Below are positions 1 to 8,964 of a DNA stretch of 64,000 nt, one piece after another. The stretch is from Streptomyces sp. NBC_00510 (GTDB lineage Bacteria; Actinomycetota; Actinomycetes; Streptomycetales; Streptomycetaceae): the NCBI GenBank assembly GCA_036013505.1, contig CP107851.1:6594501-6658500 (forward strand), given 5' to 3'. Within the stretch, counting starts at the first letter, position 1. The number at the start of each line of letters is the position of its first letter. The notes under the pieces are model-generated. The model was not told the DNA's origin and ran no database searches. It worked only from the letters and a program-made list of their open reading frames with translations. The translations under genes were made by a program, and so were the position numbers.

Positions 1-62
1 GGCCGGCCCGGCAGGCGGTGCTGGACTGCGCCCGGAGCCTCGTCGAGCACGGCGCGGTGTGA
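1..62 (+). CDS. C-terminal end of an unidentified protein (partial)
   Basis: Only the last 19 codons are in the window, in the frame beginning at base 3 and ending with TGA at 60-62. The visible peptide ends in ARSLVEHGAV. Codon third positions are GC-rich, as expected for coding DNA here. Nothing in this short tail identifies a family, so no function is proposed. Confidence 0.45.
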   Translation, partial: PARQAVLDCARSLVEHGAV

Positions 63-126
63 CCCGCCGCGGGGAAACCCCGTGTGCCCCGCGCCGCCGG
101 GGTGGCATCCTGGCCGGGTGAGCGGT

Positions 127-885
127 GTGAACGGACCCGAGATCGGCATCAGCTTCGCCTCCGCGCTGCGGCTCTTCGCCGCGGCGCCACGACGGGAGGG
201 GCGGACCACCGTCGTCACCGACGGCGTGTCCACGCTGGGGCACGTCGTGGAGTCGCTCGGCGTCCCGCTCACCGAGGTCGGCCGGCTGCTGGCGGACGGC
301 CGCGAGGTCCCCGTCTCGTACGTCCCGGTCGCCGGCGTGCACGTCGAGGTCGAGCCCGTCACCCGGCCCCAGTCCGTGCCGGGGGCGCCGCTGCGCTTCC
401 TGCTCGACGTGCACCTGGGCACGCTCGCCCGGCGGTTGCGGCTGCTGGGGGTCGACGCCGCGTACGAGAGCGAGGACATCGGCGACCCCGCCCTGGCCGC
501 CCGGTCGGCCGCCGAACGGCGGGTGATGCTCTCGCGGGACCGCGGCCTGCTGCGCCGCCGGGAACTGTGGGCGGGCGCCTACGTCTACAGCGACCGGCCC
601 GACGAGCAACTGCGCGACGTGCTGGGCCGGTTCGCCCCCGTCCTGGCGCCCTGGACGCGCTGCACGGCGTGCAACGGGCCGCTGCGGGAGGCCGACAAGG
701 ACGCCGTGTGGGAGAAGCTGGAGCACGGCACCCGGCGCAGCTACGACGTGTTCGCGCAGTGCGTCGTCTGCGAGCGCCCGTACTGGCGCGGCGCGCACCA
801 CGCCCGGCTGGACGCGATCGTCCGGGACGCGGTGGGCGAGTTCGGCGGCGGCTCCGCCGTGCCGTCGGGGGCCGGGGGTTCCTGA
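127..885 (+). CDS. Mut7-C RNase domain protein with ubiquitin-like N-terminus
   Basis: About 252 residues. The N-terminal 80 or so residues look like the beta-grasp (MoaD/ubiquitin-like) domain often fused to Mut7-C. It is followed by a PIN-like Mut7-C domain (RFLLDVHLGTLARRLRLLG, then LSRDRGLLRRR) and a C-terminal zinc ribbon with two CxxC pairs (CTAC and CVVC). The family is predicted to be a nuclease acting on RNA; substrate unknown. The reading frame is open from 82, with in-frame GTG codons at 82, 118 and 127. I prefer 127 because the protein then begins VNGPEIGISF, as such proteins usually do, but no strong ribosome site decides it. It appears monocistronic. Confidence 0.8.
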   Translation: MNGPEIGISFASALRLFAAAPRREGRTTVVTDGVSTLGHVVESLGVPLTEVGRLLADGREVPVSYVPVAGVHVEVEPVTRPQSVPGAPLRFLLDVHLGTLARRLRLLGVDAAYESEDIGDPALAARSAAERRVMLSRDRGLLRRRELWAGAYVYSDRPDEQLRDVLGRFAPVLAPWTRCTACNGPLREADKDAVWEKLEHGTRRSYDVFAQCVVCERPYWRGAHHARLDAIVRDAVGEFGGGSAVPSGAGGS

Positions 886-939
886 GGGTCGCGGGCGGCT
901 CCGGGGCCGGCTCCCGCGGTGGGGACAAGCGCCCCAAAA

Positions 940-965
940 GCTCACAACCCGCGGCAACTGTGAGC
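940..965. promoter_or_regulatory. inverted repeat upstream of the conservon operon
   Basis: GCTCACA and TGTGAGC form a perfect 7-bp inverted repeat separated by 12 bases, about 175 bp upstream of the cvnA start. Position and symmetry suit an operator or a weak hairpin; no matching regulator is known to me. The rest of 886-1139 contains no gene I can support. Confidence 0.3.
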
Positions 966-1139
966 CATGGCACAGCGCTTGCACTTCACGATTCGTCCCA
1001 CCGGCTACTCACCGGTAGGGGCCGTCGCTACGGTACTGCGCAACCGGTTCCGCCGAGCGGAACGTAGTCGTACGGGCGCGTAGCGTGTCCCGGCGCGGCG
1101 GGATCCGGCTGTCCACCGTCCGAGCAGCCTGGAGAGTGC

Positions 1140-3476
1140 ATGCGTCGCCGTCCCGGCAGCCGCACGATCCGCACCCGGATCCTCGCCCTGGTGCTGATCC
1201 CCGTCGTCGTCCTCGTCTCGCTGTGGACCTTCGCCGTGGTCTCGGTGACGGGCGAACTGCGCGACCTCATCCGGCTGCAGGCCGTCTACGTCCACTACGG
1301 CACCCCGGTCGACACCGCCGTCGGCCAGATCCAGGTCGAACGGCGGATGTCCGCCGCGTACCTGGCCTCCGGGAGCAGCCGGAGCGCGCTGGCCGACCTC
1401 ACCGGGCAGCAGCGGCACACCGACGAGGTGATCGCCGCGATGCGCGCGGCGATCGGCGACCGGGGCGAGCGCGGGGACCTCAGCGCCGGCCAGAGCCGGG
1501 TGCTCACCCGGGCGCTCGCCGCCGTGAACCGGCTGCCCGCGCTGCGCCGCGACGTCATCGCCGGGCGGATCGACTGGGCGCGCGCCGTGGACCGCTACAC
1601 CGACGTCGTCCTGCCCACCTTCGAGGTGCAGACCGGCCTGACCGCCCTGCAGAACGGGCAGTTGGCCCGCGAGGCGCAGAACGTCACCGGGCTCGTCCGG
1701 GTGCGCGAGTTCGTCTCCCACGAGGACGCGCTGGTGACCGGAGGACGGGTCGCCGGCGGCTTCACCAGTACGCAGTTCCGCCGCTTGGCCGCCACGATCG
1801 AGGACCGCCGCGTCTTCCAGCGCACCTACGTACCGGCCCTGCCCGCCGACTCGCGCGCCCTCTTCCGGGAGTTCGAGCGCGGGCCGCTCTACCGGTCCCT
1901 GGTCGAGGGCGAGGACGCCCTGCTCCGGGCCGGCGCGACCGGCACCGGCAAGGTGCTGGTGAGCGCGTCGTGGCGGCGGACCATGGACGACGCCGTCCGC
2001 AGGTACATGCTGCTGTGCACCGACGCGGCGAAGAACGCCGCCGCCCGCGGCCGGGACTTCGCCCGGCGCGAGATGCTGTACGCGGGTGCCGCGGGCGGCG
2101 CGGGGCTGCTCGGCGTGGGGCTGTCCCTCTGGTTCTCCGTCCACACCGGGCGCCGGATCACCCGGCGGCTGGAGGAACTGCGGGACGCCGCCGACACCCT
2201 GGCGGTGCGCCAGCTTCCCGAGGTGACCCGGCGGCTGGGCGCGGGTGAGCAGGTCGACGTGGCCGCCGAGGCGCCGCCGCTCGCCTTCGGGCGGCCGGAG
2301 GACGACGGCTCCGACAGCGCGGGCCCGGACGAGATCGGGCAGGTCGGCCGCGCGCTGAACGCGGCGCGCCGGGCCGCGGTCGAGGCGGCCGTCCAGCAGG
2401 CCGACCTGCGGCGCGCGATGTCGGCGCTGTTCCTCAACATCGCCCGCCGCAACCAGGCGCTGGTGCACCGCCAGCTGAAGCTCGTCGACACCCTCGAACG
2501 GCGCACCTCCGACCCCGACGCGCTCGCCGACCTGTTCCGCATCGACCACCTCACCACCCGCATGCGCCGCCACGCCGAGGGCCTGATCATCCTCTCCGGG
2601 GCCGCGCCGGGACGCGTCTGGCGCAAGCCGGTGCCGATCGTCGACGTCGTCGGCGCGGCGGTCGGCGAGGTCGAGGACTACGCCCGCGTGGTCGTGCCGC
2701 CCATGCCGGAGGTCGGCGTGGTCGGCGAGGCCGTGGTCGACCTGATCCACCTCATCGCCGAACTGGTCGAGAACGCCACGGTGTTCTCCCCGCCGCGCAC
2801 CCAGGTGACCATGCGGGTCGGCGAGGCCGCGCACGGCTTCGCCCTGGAGATCGACGACCGCGGCCTCGGCATGGACGCCGACGAGCTCGAACAGGCCAAC
2901 GCCACCCTCCGGCACGCGGAGGACTTCGACCCGGCGCGCAGCGAACGGCTCGGCCTGTACGTCGTCGGCCGCCTCGCCCACCGGCACGGCGTCGAAGTGA
3001 CGCTCACCCGCTCCCCGTTCGGCGGCACCACGGCGGTGGTCTTCCTGCCGGGGCCGGTGCTGGCGCCCGTCACCGCCGGGCCGGGTACGGGGTCCGGGCC
3101 GGCGCCGGAGCCCGTGGCGACCGCCACCGGGGCCCGGGCGGTGACCGCGGGGAGCGCGCCGGGTGACGGGGCCGCGGCGGAGCCGTCCGGCCCGCTGCCG
3201 CGACGCAGACGTGAGCCGGCCACCGGGGCGGTCCCCGGGCCGGCCCCGGCCGCGCCCGCGGCTCCCGGGACCGGCGCGGCGGCGGCACTGCCCACGCGGG
3301 TGCGCCAGGCGAACCTGGCCCCGCAACTGCGCGCCGAGACCGGCGATCCGGGGGACGGGCGCGAGGTGTCCGGCGCCGGCCCGTCGCCGGAGCAGATGGG
3401 GGCGATCTTCGGGGCCTTCCAGCGAGGGCTGAACCGGGGACGCGACGGTGCGGGAGAAGGAGGGGCAGCGACATGA
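1140..3476 (+). CDS. cvnA: conservon sensor kinase-like protein CvnA (NIT domain, HAMP, HATPase)
   Basis: 778 residues. Two membrane segments (about 14-34 and 312-334) flank an extracellular nitrate/nitrite-sensing (NIT) type helical domain. A HAMP-like linker, a dimerisation helix with FRIDHLTTRMRRHAEG and a HATPase domain follow (N-box ELVENAT near 541, then DRGLGM). The last 130 residues are a disordered Ala/Pro/Gly tail. CvnA proteins are the membrane sensor of actinobacterial conservons, G-protein-like complexes tied to differentiation and metabolism. ATG at 1140 has GGAGAG just upstream. Its stop overlaps the cvnB start (ATGA), so the two are translationally coupled. Confidence 0.9.
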   Translation: MRRRPGSRTIRTRILALVLIPVVVLVSLWTFAVVSVTGELRDLIRLQAVYVHYGTPVDTAVGQIQVERRMSAAYLASGSSRSALADLTGQQRHTDEVIAAMRAAIGDRGERGDLSAGQSRVLTRALAAVNRLPALRRDVIAGRIDWARAVDRYTDVVLPTFEVQTGLTALQNGQLAREAQNVTGLVRVREFVSHEDALVTGGRVAGGFTSTQFRRLAATIEDRRVFQRTYVPALPADSRALFREFERGPLYRSLVEGEDALLRAGATGTGKVLVSASWRRTMDDAVRRYMLLCTDAAKNAAARGRDFARREMLYAGAAGGAGLLGVGLSLWFSVHTGRRITRRLEELRDAADTLAVRQLPEVTRRLGAGEQVDVAAEAPPLAFGRPEDDGSDSAGPDEIGQVGRALNAARRAAVEAAVQQADLRRAMSALFLNIARRNQALVHRQLKLVDTLERRTSDPDALADLFRIDHLTTRMRRHAEGLIILSGAAPGRVWRKPVPIVDVVGAAVGEVEDYARVVVPPMPEVGVVGEAVVDLIHLIAELVENATVFSPPRTQVTMRVGEAAHGFALEIDDRGLGMDADELEQANATLRHAEDFDPARSERLGLYVVGRLAHRHGVEVTLTRSPFGGTTAVVFLPGPVLAPVTAGPGTGSGPAPEPVATATGARAVTAGSAPGDGAAAEPSGPLPRRRREPATGAVPGPAPAAPAAPGTGAAAALPTRVRQANLAPQLRAETGDPGDGREVSGAGPSPEQMGAIFGAFQRGLNRGRDGAGEGGAAT

Positions 3477-3922
3477 CAGACGCCGAGCCGTCCGGCACGG
3501 CACATCCCGAGGACGCCGGGGCCGCCGAGGGCCTCGACTGGCTGCTGGACGACCTGGTGGACCGCACGGATCACGTGCGCCAGGCCGTGCTGCTGTCCGG
3601 CGACGGCCTGGCGACGGCCTCGTCCAAGGGGCTGACCGGCAAGGACGTCGACCATCTGGCCGCGGTGTGCTCCGGCTTCAACGGCCTGGCCAAGTCGGCC
3701 GGCCGGTCGTTCGCGGTGGGCGGGGTCCGCCAGGTCATGGTGATGCTGGACGACGCCTACCTGTTCGTCACCCCGGCCGGCGAGGGCAGTTGCCTGGCGG
3801 TCCTGTGCGCCTCGGGCGCGGACGTCGGGCAACTGGCCTACGAGATGGGCCTGCTCGTCAAGCGCACCGGACGGCACCTGGCCACTCCCGCCCGCGCGGC
3901 GGACGAGCCGGGCGAGGAGTGA
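3473..3922 (+). CDS. cvnB: roadblock/LC7 domain protein CvnB
   Basis: 149 residues with the roadblock/LC7 fold: an N-terminal helix (LDWLLDDLVDRTDHVRQAV), a beta hairpin (LLSGDGLATASS) and the central sheet and helix ending near VGQLAYEMGLLVK. In conservons this protein is thought to modulate the partner GTPase CvnD, as MglB does for MglA. It overlaps cvnA by four bases (ATGA) and cvnC by four (GTGA). The Asp/Glu-rich N-terminal 25 residues are probably disordered. Confidence 0.9.
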   Translation: MTDAEPSGTAHPEDAGAAEGLDWLLDDLVDRTDHVRQAVLLSGDGLATASSKGLTGKDVDHLAAVCSGFNGLAKSAGRSFAVGGVRQVMVMLDDAYLFVTPAGEGSCLAVLCASGADVGQLAYEMGLLVKRTGRHLATPARAADEPGEE

Positions 3923-4320
3923 CCCGGCGCGCCGAGGGCGGCGAGGACCGCTGGTACGACGAGGAGTCCGGCCCGATCGTCCGCCCGTACACCGTGACCG
4001 GGGGCCGTACCCGCCCCGACACGGAGCGCTCCTTCACGCTGATGGACCGGGTCCGGGCCCTGGGCGAGCCCACGGACCCGCGGGCGCACGGGCTGGCCGA
4101 CCACGCGCGCGCCTCCCTGCTGGAACTGCTGCGCCGTCAGGGGCCGCTGCCCCTGGTGGAGCTGGCGGCCGGCGCCGACCTCCCGGTCACCGTGGTGCGC
4201 GTGGTGCTCGGCGACCTGGTCGACGCCGGGCTCGCCCGGGTGGACCCGCCACCGGCCGTCGCCGAGCGGCCCGACGCGGATCTGCTGCGCGAGGTGATCC
4301 GCGGGCTGCGCGCCCTGTGA
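3919..4320 (+). CDS. cvnC: DUF742 protein CvnC
   Basis: 133 residues. The start is GTG at 3919, overlapping the cvnB stop as GTGA, rather than the longer upstream open frame. DUF742 features are visible: the N-terminal IVRPYTVTGGRT motif and a C-terminal winged-helix-like region (LLRRQGPLPLVELAAGADLP, then VVLGDLVDAGLA). Conservons normally continue with cvnD, a small GTPase, often overlapping this gene. Here the next 268 bases are non-coding and the following gene is an unrelated secreted nuclease, so this conservon lacks its adjacent G protein. Confidence 0.9.
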   Translation: MTRRAEGGEDRWYDEESGPIVRPYTVTGGRTRPDTERSFTLMDRVRALGEPTDPRAHGLADHARASLLELLRRQGPLPLVELAAGADLPVTVVRVVLGDLVDAGLARVDPPPAVAERPDADLLREVIRGLRAL

Positions 4321-4588
4321 GGGCGGGTTCCCCGCGCCGGCCCGCGGGGGAGTGAAGCCGCCCCGGCCGGGCGGGAGTCGCACGCCGCACCGGCGGGCGC
4401 GAGGGGAGGCCGTGGCACGCGGTCCGTCCCCGGCGCACGGTGGCGCGGATCCGGTGCCGTCCGACCCCTAGACATGACGTGTCCATGTCGCCAACCTGTT
4501 ACCTGCCGCTCGTCCGGCAGAAACGTCCCAGCAGAAGGATGGCCGACGGTTCCAGCGGCCAAACGCCCCCACACCAAGGGAGTTCCCT

Positions 4589-5260
4589 ATGTCCCGGATA
4601 CGCAGTGCTCTCGCGCGGCGCGGTGTCTACGCGCGTCGACGCCTGGGTCTCCTCGTGGCGCTCACCAGCCTGTTCGCCGGCTTCGCGACCCTGAACGGCC
4701 CCACCGCCCAGGCGGCGCTCCCCACCCCCGTCAGCGCCGCCACCGCCCGCACCTACCTGGCCTCGCTCAGGGTCGCCACCGAGAACCGCACCGGCTACAA
4801 CCGCGACCTGTTCCCCCACTGGATCACCATCAGCGGGGCCTGCAACACCCGTGAGACGGTGCTCAAGCGCGACGGCAGCGGCGTGGTCACCGACTCCTCC
4901 TGTGCCGCCACCAGCGGCAGCTGGTACTCCGTCTACGACGGCGCCACCTGGACCGCCGCCTCCGACCTCGACATCGACCACCTCGTGCCCCTCGCCGAGG
5001 CCTGGGACTCCGGCGCCTCCGCCTGGACCACCTCCCAGCGGCAGGCCTTCGCCAACGACCTCACCCGTCCGCAGCTCATCGCCGTCACCGACAACGTGAA
5101 CCAGGCCAAGGGCGACCAGGACCCGGCCACGTGGATGCCGTCCCGCACCGCGTACGCCTGCACCTACGTGCGCGCCTGGGTCCAGGTGAAGTACTACTAC
5201 GGCCTGGCGGTCGACTCCGCAGAGAAGAGCAAGCTCAGCAGCGTCCTCAGCGGCTGCTGA
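4589..5260 (+). CDS. secreted HNH family nuclease
   Basis: 223 residues. A signal peptide (RRRLGLLVALTSLFAGFATL, cleavage after about TAQA) is followed by a small nuclease domain of the secreted actinomycete HNH/DUF1524-like type. The metal/catalytic segment is DLDIDHLVPLAEAWDSGA, followed by LIAVTDNVNQAKGDQDPATW, and the two Cys pairs probably form disulfides. Family members degrade extracellular nucleic acid, for instance during nutrient recycling. ATG at 4589 has AGGGAG upstream. It is a single gene separated from the conservon. Confidence 0.9.
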   Translation: MSRIRSALARRGVYARRRLGLLVALTSLFAGFATLNGPTAQAALPTPVSAATARTYLASLRVATENRTGYNRDLFPHWITISGACNTRETVLKRDGSGVVTDSSCAATSGSWYSVYDGATWTAASDLDIDHLVPLAEAWDSGASAWTTSQRQAFANDLTRPQLIAVTDNVNQAKGDQDPATWMPSRTAYACTYVRAWVQVKYYYGLAVDSAEKSKLSSVLSGC

Positions 5261-5374
5261 CGGCGCGTCCCGGCCCCGCCCGGCCGCCGGGACCGCGGCC
5301 CGGGCGGCTGCCGGGAACTCACGCCTTCCCTCCGACGTCCACAACTCACGACGACGGAGGGAAGGCCGACCGCC

Positions 5375-7036
5375 ATGGCAGAACTGCGCCTGGGCCCGCT
5401 GCTGAGATACGTGGACGAGGACACGGCCACCGTGTGGGTCGAGGCGGACCGCCCCGCCACGGCGACCGTCGCCTGCGAGGACGGGGCCACCGGCAGCGAG
5501 CGCACCTGGCAGATCGCGGGCCACCACTACGCGATCGTCACCGTGACCGGGCTGCGCCCCGGCACCTCCACGCCCTACCGCGTCCTCCTGGACGGGCAGC
5601 AGGTCTGGCCGCTGCCCGGCTCCCCGTACCCGCCGAGCACCATCCACACCGCCGGGCACGTCGGGGACGGCGGGGAGGACGGACAGCCGCTGCGCGTCGC
5701 CTTCGGCTCCTGCCGCTGGGCCGCGCCGCCCCCGGACGAACCCGACCCCATCGGCCCCGACGCGCTGGACACCCTCGCCCACCACATCGGCTCCGGCGAC
5801 GCGCCCCGCCCCGACCTCCTGCTGCTGCTCGGCGACCAGATCTACGCCGACGAGACCTCCGCGGCCACCCGCCGCTGGCTCGCCCGGCGCCGCGACCTGA
5901 ACGAGCCGCCCTGGGACCAGGTCGCCGACTACGAGGAATACACCCACCTCTACTACGAGTCCTGGCTCGACCCGGACATCCGCTGGCTGCTGTCGACGGT
6001 GCCCAGCTGCATGATCTTCGACGACCACGACGTCATAGACGACTGGAACACCTCCCACACGTGGCGCAACACCATGCGGGAGACGGCCTGGTGGCACGAG
6101 CGCGTCACCAGCGGCCTCACCTCGTACTGGGTCCACCAGCACCTCGGCAACCTCACCCCCGCCGAACTCGCCGCCGACAAGCTCCTCGCCGCGGTGCGCG
6201 CCGCCGACGACGGCACGGAGACCCTGCGCGCCTTCGCCGCACGCGTGGAGGCCGACCCGGCGCACACCCGCTGGAGTTACCGCCGCGACCTCGGACGCAC
6301 CCGCCTGCTCATGGTCGACTCACGCGCCGCCCGCGTCCTGGACGAGCACGACCGCGCCATGCTCGACCCGGCGGAACTCGACTGGCTGCGCCAGAACGTC
6401 CGCCCCGACGGCAGTTTCGACCACCTGCTCATCGGCACCTCCCTGCCCTGGCTCCTCCCGCACGCCGTCCACGACGCCGAGGCGTGGAGCTCCGCCCTCT
6501 GCGGCGGCAGCCGCGGCCACCGCTGGACGCACCGCGGCGAACGCCTGCGCCAGGCAGGCGACCTCGAACACTGGTCGGCCTTCCCTGACTCCTTCGACGC
6601 CCTCGCCGGGCTCCTCACCGACGCCGCCGACGACCCCGAGGCCCCCGCCACGATCTGCGTCCTGTCCGGCGACGTCCACCACGCCTACACCGCCGAGGCC
6701 CACCGCCCCGGCACGCCGTTGCGCTCCCGTCTGCTGCAGCTGACCTGTTCGCCGGTCCACAACACGATCCCCGGCTTCATGCGCCTGGCCTTCCGCTTCG
6801 CCTGGACGGGCCCCGCCCGGCTCATCGGCCGCGCCCTCGCCCGCCACGGCCGCGCCGGCACCCCGTCGCTGCGCTGGCGCAAGACGGGCGGCCCCTGGTT
6901 CGGCAACCAGCTCATGACCCTGTCCCTGCGCGGCCGCGCCGCCGCGCTCCGGCTGGACCAGACCCGGGCCCCGAAGGGGACGGAACGGCGGGCCGCGCTG
7001 GTGACGGTGATGGACACGCACCTCACGACGGACTGA
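5375..7036 (+). CDS. PhoD-like alkaline phosphatase D family protein (no signal peptide)
   Basis: 553 residues. An N-terminal beta-sandwich (about 1-95) precedes a metallophosphatase core with the family motifs VAFGSCRW, LLGDQIYADE, FDDHDVIDDW, MVDSR and SGDVHHAY (about 431-438). PhoD enzymes hydrolyse phosphodiesters or monoesters using Fe/Ca. Classical PhoD is exported by the Tat system, but this protein starts MAELRLGPLLRYVDED with no signal peptide. It belongs to the cytosolic PhoD-like group common in Streptomyces, and its substrate is unknown. A strong terminator follows. Confidence 0.85.
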   Translation: MAELRLGPLLRYVDEDTATVWVEADRPATATVACEDGATGSERTWQIAGHHYAIVTVTGLRPGTSTPYRVLLDGQQVWPLPGSPYPPSTIHTAGHVGDGGEDGQPLRVAFGSCRWAAPPPDEPDPIGPDALDTLAHHIGSGDAPRPDLLLLLGDQIYADETSAATRRWLARRRDLNEPPWDQVADYEEYTHLYYESWLDPDIRWLLSTVPSCMIFDDHDVIDDWNTSHTWRNTMRETAWWHERVTSGLTSYWVHQHLGNLTPAELAADKLLAAVRAADDGTETLRAFAARVEADPAHTRWSYRRDLGRTRLLMVDSRAARVLDEHDRAMLDPAELDWLRQNVRPDGSFDHLLIGTSLPWLLPHAVHDAEAWSSALCGGSRGHRWTHRGERLRQAGDLEHWSAFPDSFDALAGLLTDAADDPEAPATICVLSGDVHHAYTAEAHRPGTPLRSRLLQLTCSPVHNTIPGFMRLAFRFAWTGPARLIGRALARHGRAGTPSLRWRKTGGPWFGNQLMTLSLRGRAAALRLDQTRAPKGTERRAALVTVMDTHLTTD

Positions 7037-7056
7037 GCAGGGACGCGAAACCCGAG

Positions 7057-7089
7057 CGGAGGGCCCCGCGTGCCGCGCGGGGCCCTCCG
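7057..7089. terminator. bidirectional intrinsic terminator between convergent genes
   Basis: A perfect 14-bp stem (CGGAGGGCCCCGCG pairing with CGCGGGGCCCTCCG) with a five-base loop lies between the rightward PhoD-like gene (ends 7036) and the leftward permease gene (ends 7109). There is no T-tract, which is usual in Streptomyces. Confidence 0.85.
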
Positions 7090-7108
7090 CCGTGGTGCGT
7101 GCACCGGA

Positions 7109-7903
7109 TCAGAAGGTGCCGGCGCTGTTGAACCTCGCGGTGGACCACCGGTAGCCGAGGACGGTGAGTCCGGCGCACCAGGCGGCGGCGATCCACGCGT
7201 TGTCGCCGATGCCGGTGCCCAGGAGGAGGCCGCGGAGGGTCTCGATGGCGGGGGTGAAGGGCTGGTACTGGGCGATGGGCTGGAACCAGCCGGGCATGGA
7301 GTGCAGGGGGACGAAGGCGCTGGACAGCAGGGGGAGCAGGATCAGGGGGGTGGCGTTGTTGCTGGCGGCCTCGGCATTGGGGCTGACCAGGCCCATGCCG
7401 ACGGCGATCCAGGTCAGTGCGGTGGCGAAGCCGACGAGCAGGGCCAGGGCGGCGAGCCATTCCAGGGGGGTGGCGTGGGTGGAGCGGAAGCCGATGGCGA
7501 CGGCGACGGCCGCTACGAGGACGACGCTCAGGACGGATTGCAGGACGCTGCCGATGACGTGTCCGACGATCACGGAGCCGCGGTGGATGGCCATGGTGCG
7601 GAAGCGGGCGATGATGCCCTCGGTCATGTCGTTGGAGACCGAGACGGCGGTGCCGATGGTGGTGCTGCCGATGGTCATCAGGAGCAGGCCGGGGACGAGG
7701 TAGGCGATGTAGGCGGAGCGGTCGGGGGTGCCGCCCGCGATGCCGGCGCTCATGGTGTCGCCGAAGACGTAGACGAACAGCAGGAGCAGCATGATCGGGG
7801 TGAGGAGCAGGTTGAGGGTGAGGGAGGGGTAGCGGCGGGCGTGCAGGAGGTTGCGGCGCAGCATGGTGGAGCAGTCGCGCAGGGCGTGGGTCGGGGTGCT
7901 CAT
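7109..7903 (-). CDS. ABC-2 type permease, DrrB-like
   Basis: 264 residues with six predicted membrane segments (for example LTPIMLLLLFVYVFGDTM, and VLVAAVAVAIGF). The DrrB/NodJ-type motif lies around NDMTEGIIARFRTMAI. It would form the membrane channel of an exporter for a hydrophobic compound or drug. ATG at 7903 overlaps the stop of the ATPase gene (ATGA at 7900-7903), so the two are co-translated. I chose this start over a long upstream open frame because of that coupling. Confidence 0.9.
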   Translation of the reverse strand: MSTPTHALRDCSTMLRRNLLHARRYPSLTLNLLLTPIMLLLLFVYVFGDTMSAGIAGGTPDRSAYIAYLVPGLLLMTIGSTTIGTAVSVSNDMTEGIIARFRTMAIHRGSVIVGHVIGSVLQSVLSVVLVAAVAVAIGFRSTHATPLEWLAALALLVGFATALTWIAVGMGLVSPNAEAASNNATPLILLPLLSSAFVPLHSMPGWFQPIAQYQPFTPAIETLRGLLLGTGIGDNAWIAAAWCAGLTVLGYRWSTARFNSAGTF

Positions 7904-8904
7904 CGCAGGGCCTCCGTGGGCTGGTGGGGGACGGTGGCGGTGTCGCCGGTGAGGGCGAAGAAGACGTCGTCGAGGTCGGGGGTGTGGACGGTCAGCTCGT
8001 CGGCGTGGACGGCGCCGGCGTCGAGCTGGTCCAGCAGCGTGCGCAGGTCGCGTTGGCTGCCGTCGCTGGGCAGTTGCAGGGTCAGGGCGTCGTCGTCGCT
8101 GGCCGCGCCGGGCAGGGCGGTGACGGCGTGCTGGTAGGCGGTGGGGTCGGTGAAGCGCAGCCGGATGTGGCCGCCGGGGATGAGGCGTTTGAGTTCGTCG
8201 GGGGTGCCTTCGGCGGCGATGGTGCCGTTGTGGAGGACGGCGATCCGGTCGGCGAGTTCGTCGGCCTCGTCCAGGTACTGGGTGGTGAGGAAGACGGTGA
8301 CGCCGCCGGTGACGAGTTCGCGGATGATCTGCCACATGGTGTGGCGGGATCGGGGGTCCAGGCCGGTGGTGGGTTCGTCGAGGAAGATGACGCGGGGGTC
8401 GCCGACCAGGGTCATGGCGATGTCCAGGCGCCGTTTCATGCCGCCGGAGTAGGTGGCGGCGGGCTTGCCGGCGGCCTCGGTGAGGTCGAAGCGTTCCAGC
8501 AGCGCGGCGGCCACCCGCCGTCCCTCGGCCTTGGACAGGTGGTGCAGGTCCGCCATCAGCAGCATGTTCTCCTCGCCGGTGATCAGCCCGTCGACGGCGG
8601 AGAACTGCCCGGTGACCCCGATCGCGGCACGCACCGCCTGCGGATCCCCGGCCAGGTCGTGGCCGGCGACCTGGGCCTGTCCGCCGTCGGCGGAGACGAG
8701 CGTGGACAGGATCTTCACCGCGGTGGTCTTCCCCGCCCCGTTCGGACCCAGCAACGCGAACACGGATCCGGCCGGGATGCGCAGGTCGATGCCGTCGAGC
8801 ACGGTCTTGTCGCCGTAGGACTTGCGCAGACCGATGGCGGAGATGGCGGCGGGTGACGCGTGACCGTCATCCCGCCTGGGCGTGGGCATGACAGAAGAAG
8901 GCAC
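7900..8904 (-). CDS. ABC transporter ATP-binding protein, DrrA-like
   Basis: About 334 residues: Walker A GPNGAGKTT, signature YSGGMKRRLDIA, Walker B VIFLDEPTTGLD, and the C-terminal DrrA-type extension. It is the energising subunit of the exporter formed with the downstream permease. Start choice: ATG at 8916 has no ribosome site, while GTG at 8904 is preceded by GGAGGG at a spacing of four and is preferred. An ATG at 8889 is also possible. The cluster RHH regulator, DUF4097, DrrA, DrrB is contiguous on this strand, which suggests the exporter is regulated together with the DUF4097 protein. Substrate unknown. Confidence 0.9.
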   Translation of the reverse strand: MPSSVMPTPRRDDGHASPAAISAIGLRKSYGDKTVLDGIDLRIPAGSVFALLGPNGAGKTTAVKILSTLVSADGGQAQVAGHDLAGDPQAVRAAIGVTGQFSAVDGLITGEENMLLMADLHHLSKAEGRRVAAALLERFDLTEAAGKPAATYSGGMKRRLDIAMTLVGDPRVIFLDEPTTGLDPRSRHTMWQIIRELVTGGVTVFLTTQYLDEADELADRIAVLHNGTIAAEGTPDELKRLIPGGHIRLRFTDPTAYQHAVTALPGAASDDDALTLQLPSDGSQRDLRTLLDQLDAGAVHADELTVHTPDLDDVFFALTGDTATVPHQPTEALR

Positions 8905-8964
8905 GGGGCCCTCCATTCGAAGGCTGAAGTGGGTGGGGGCCGGCGCGGGTCGGGGTCGTGGTGC

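Noticed and set aside
1005..3503. 832-codon open frame antisense to the conservon kinase
   Set aside because: It mirrors the high third-position GC of the real gene and has no recognisable domain; the plus-strand reading is a complete CvnA.
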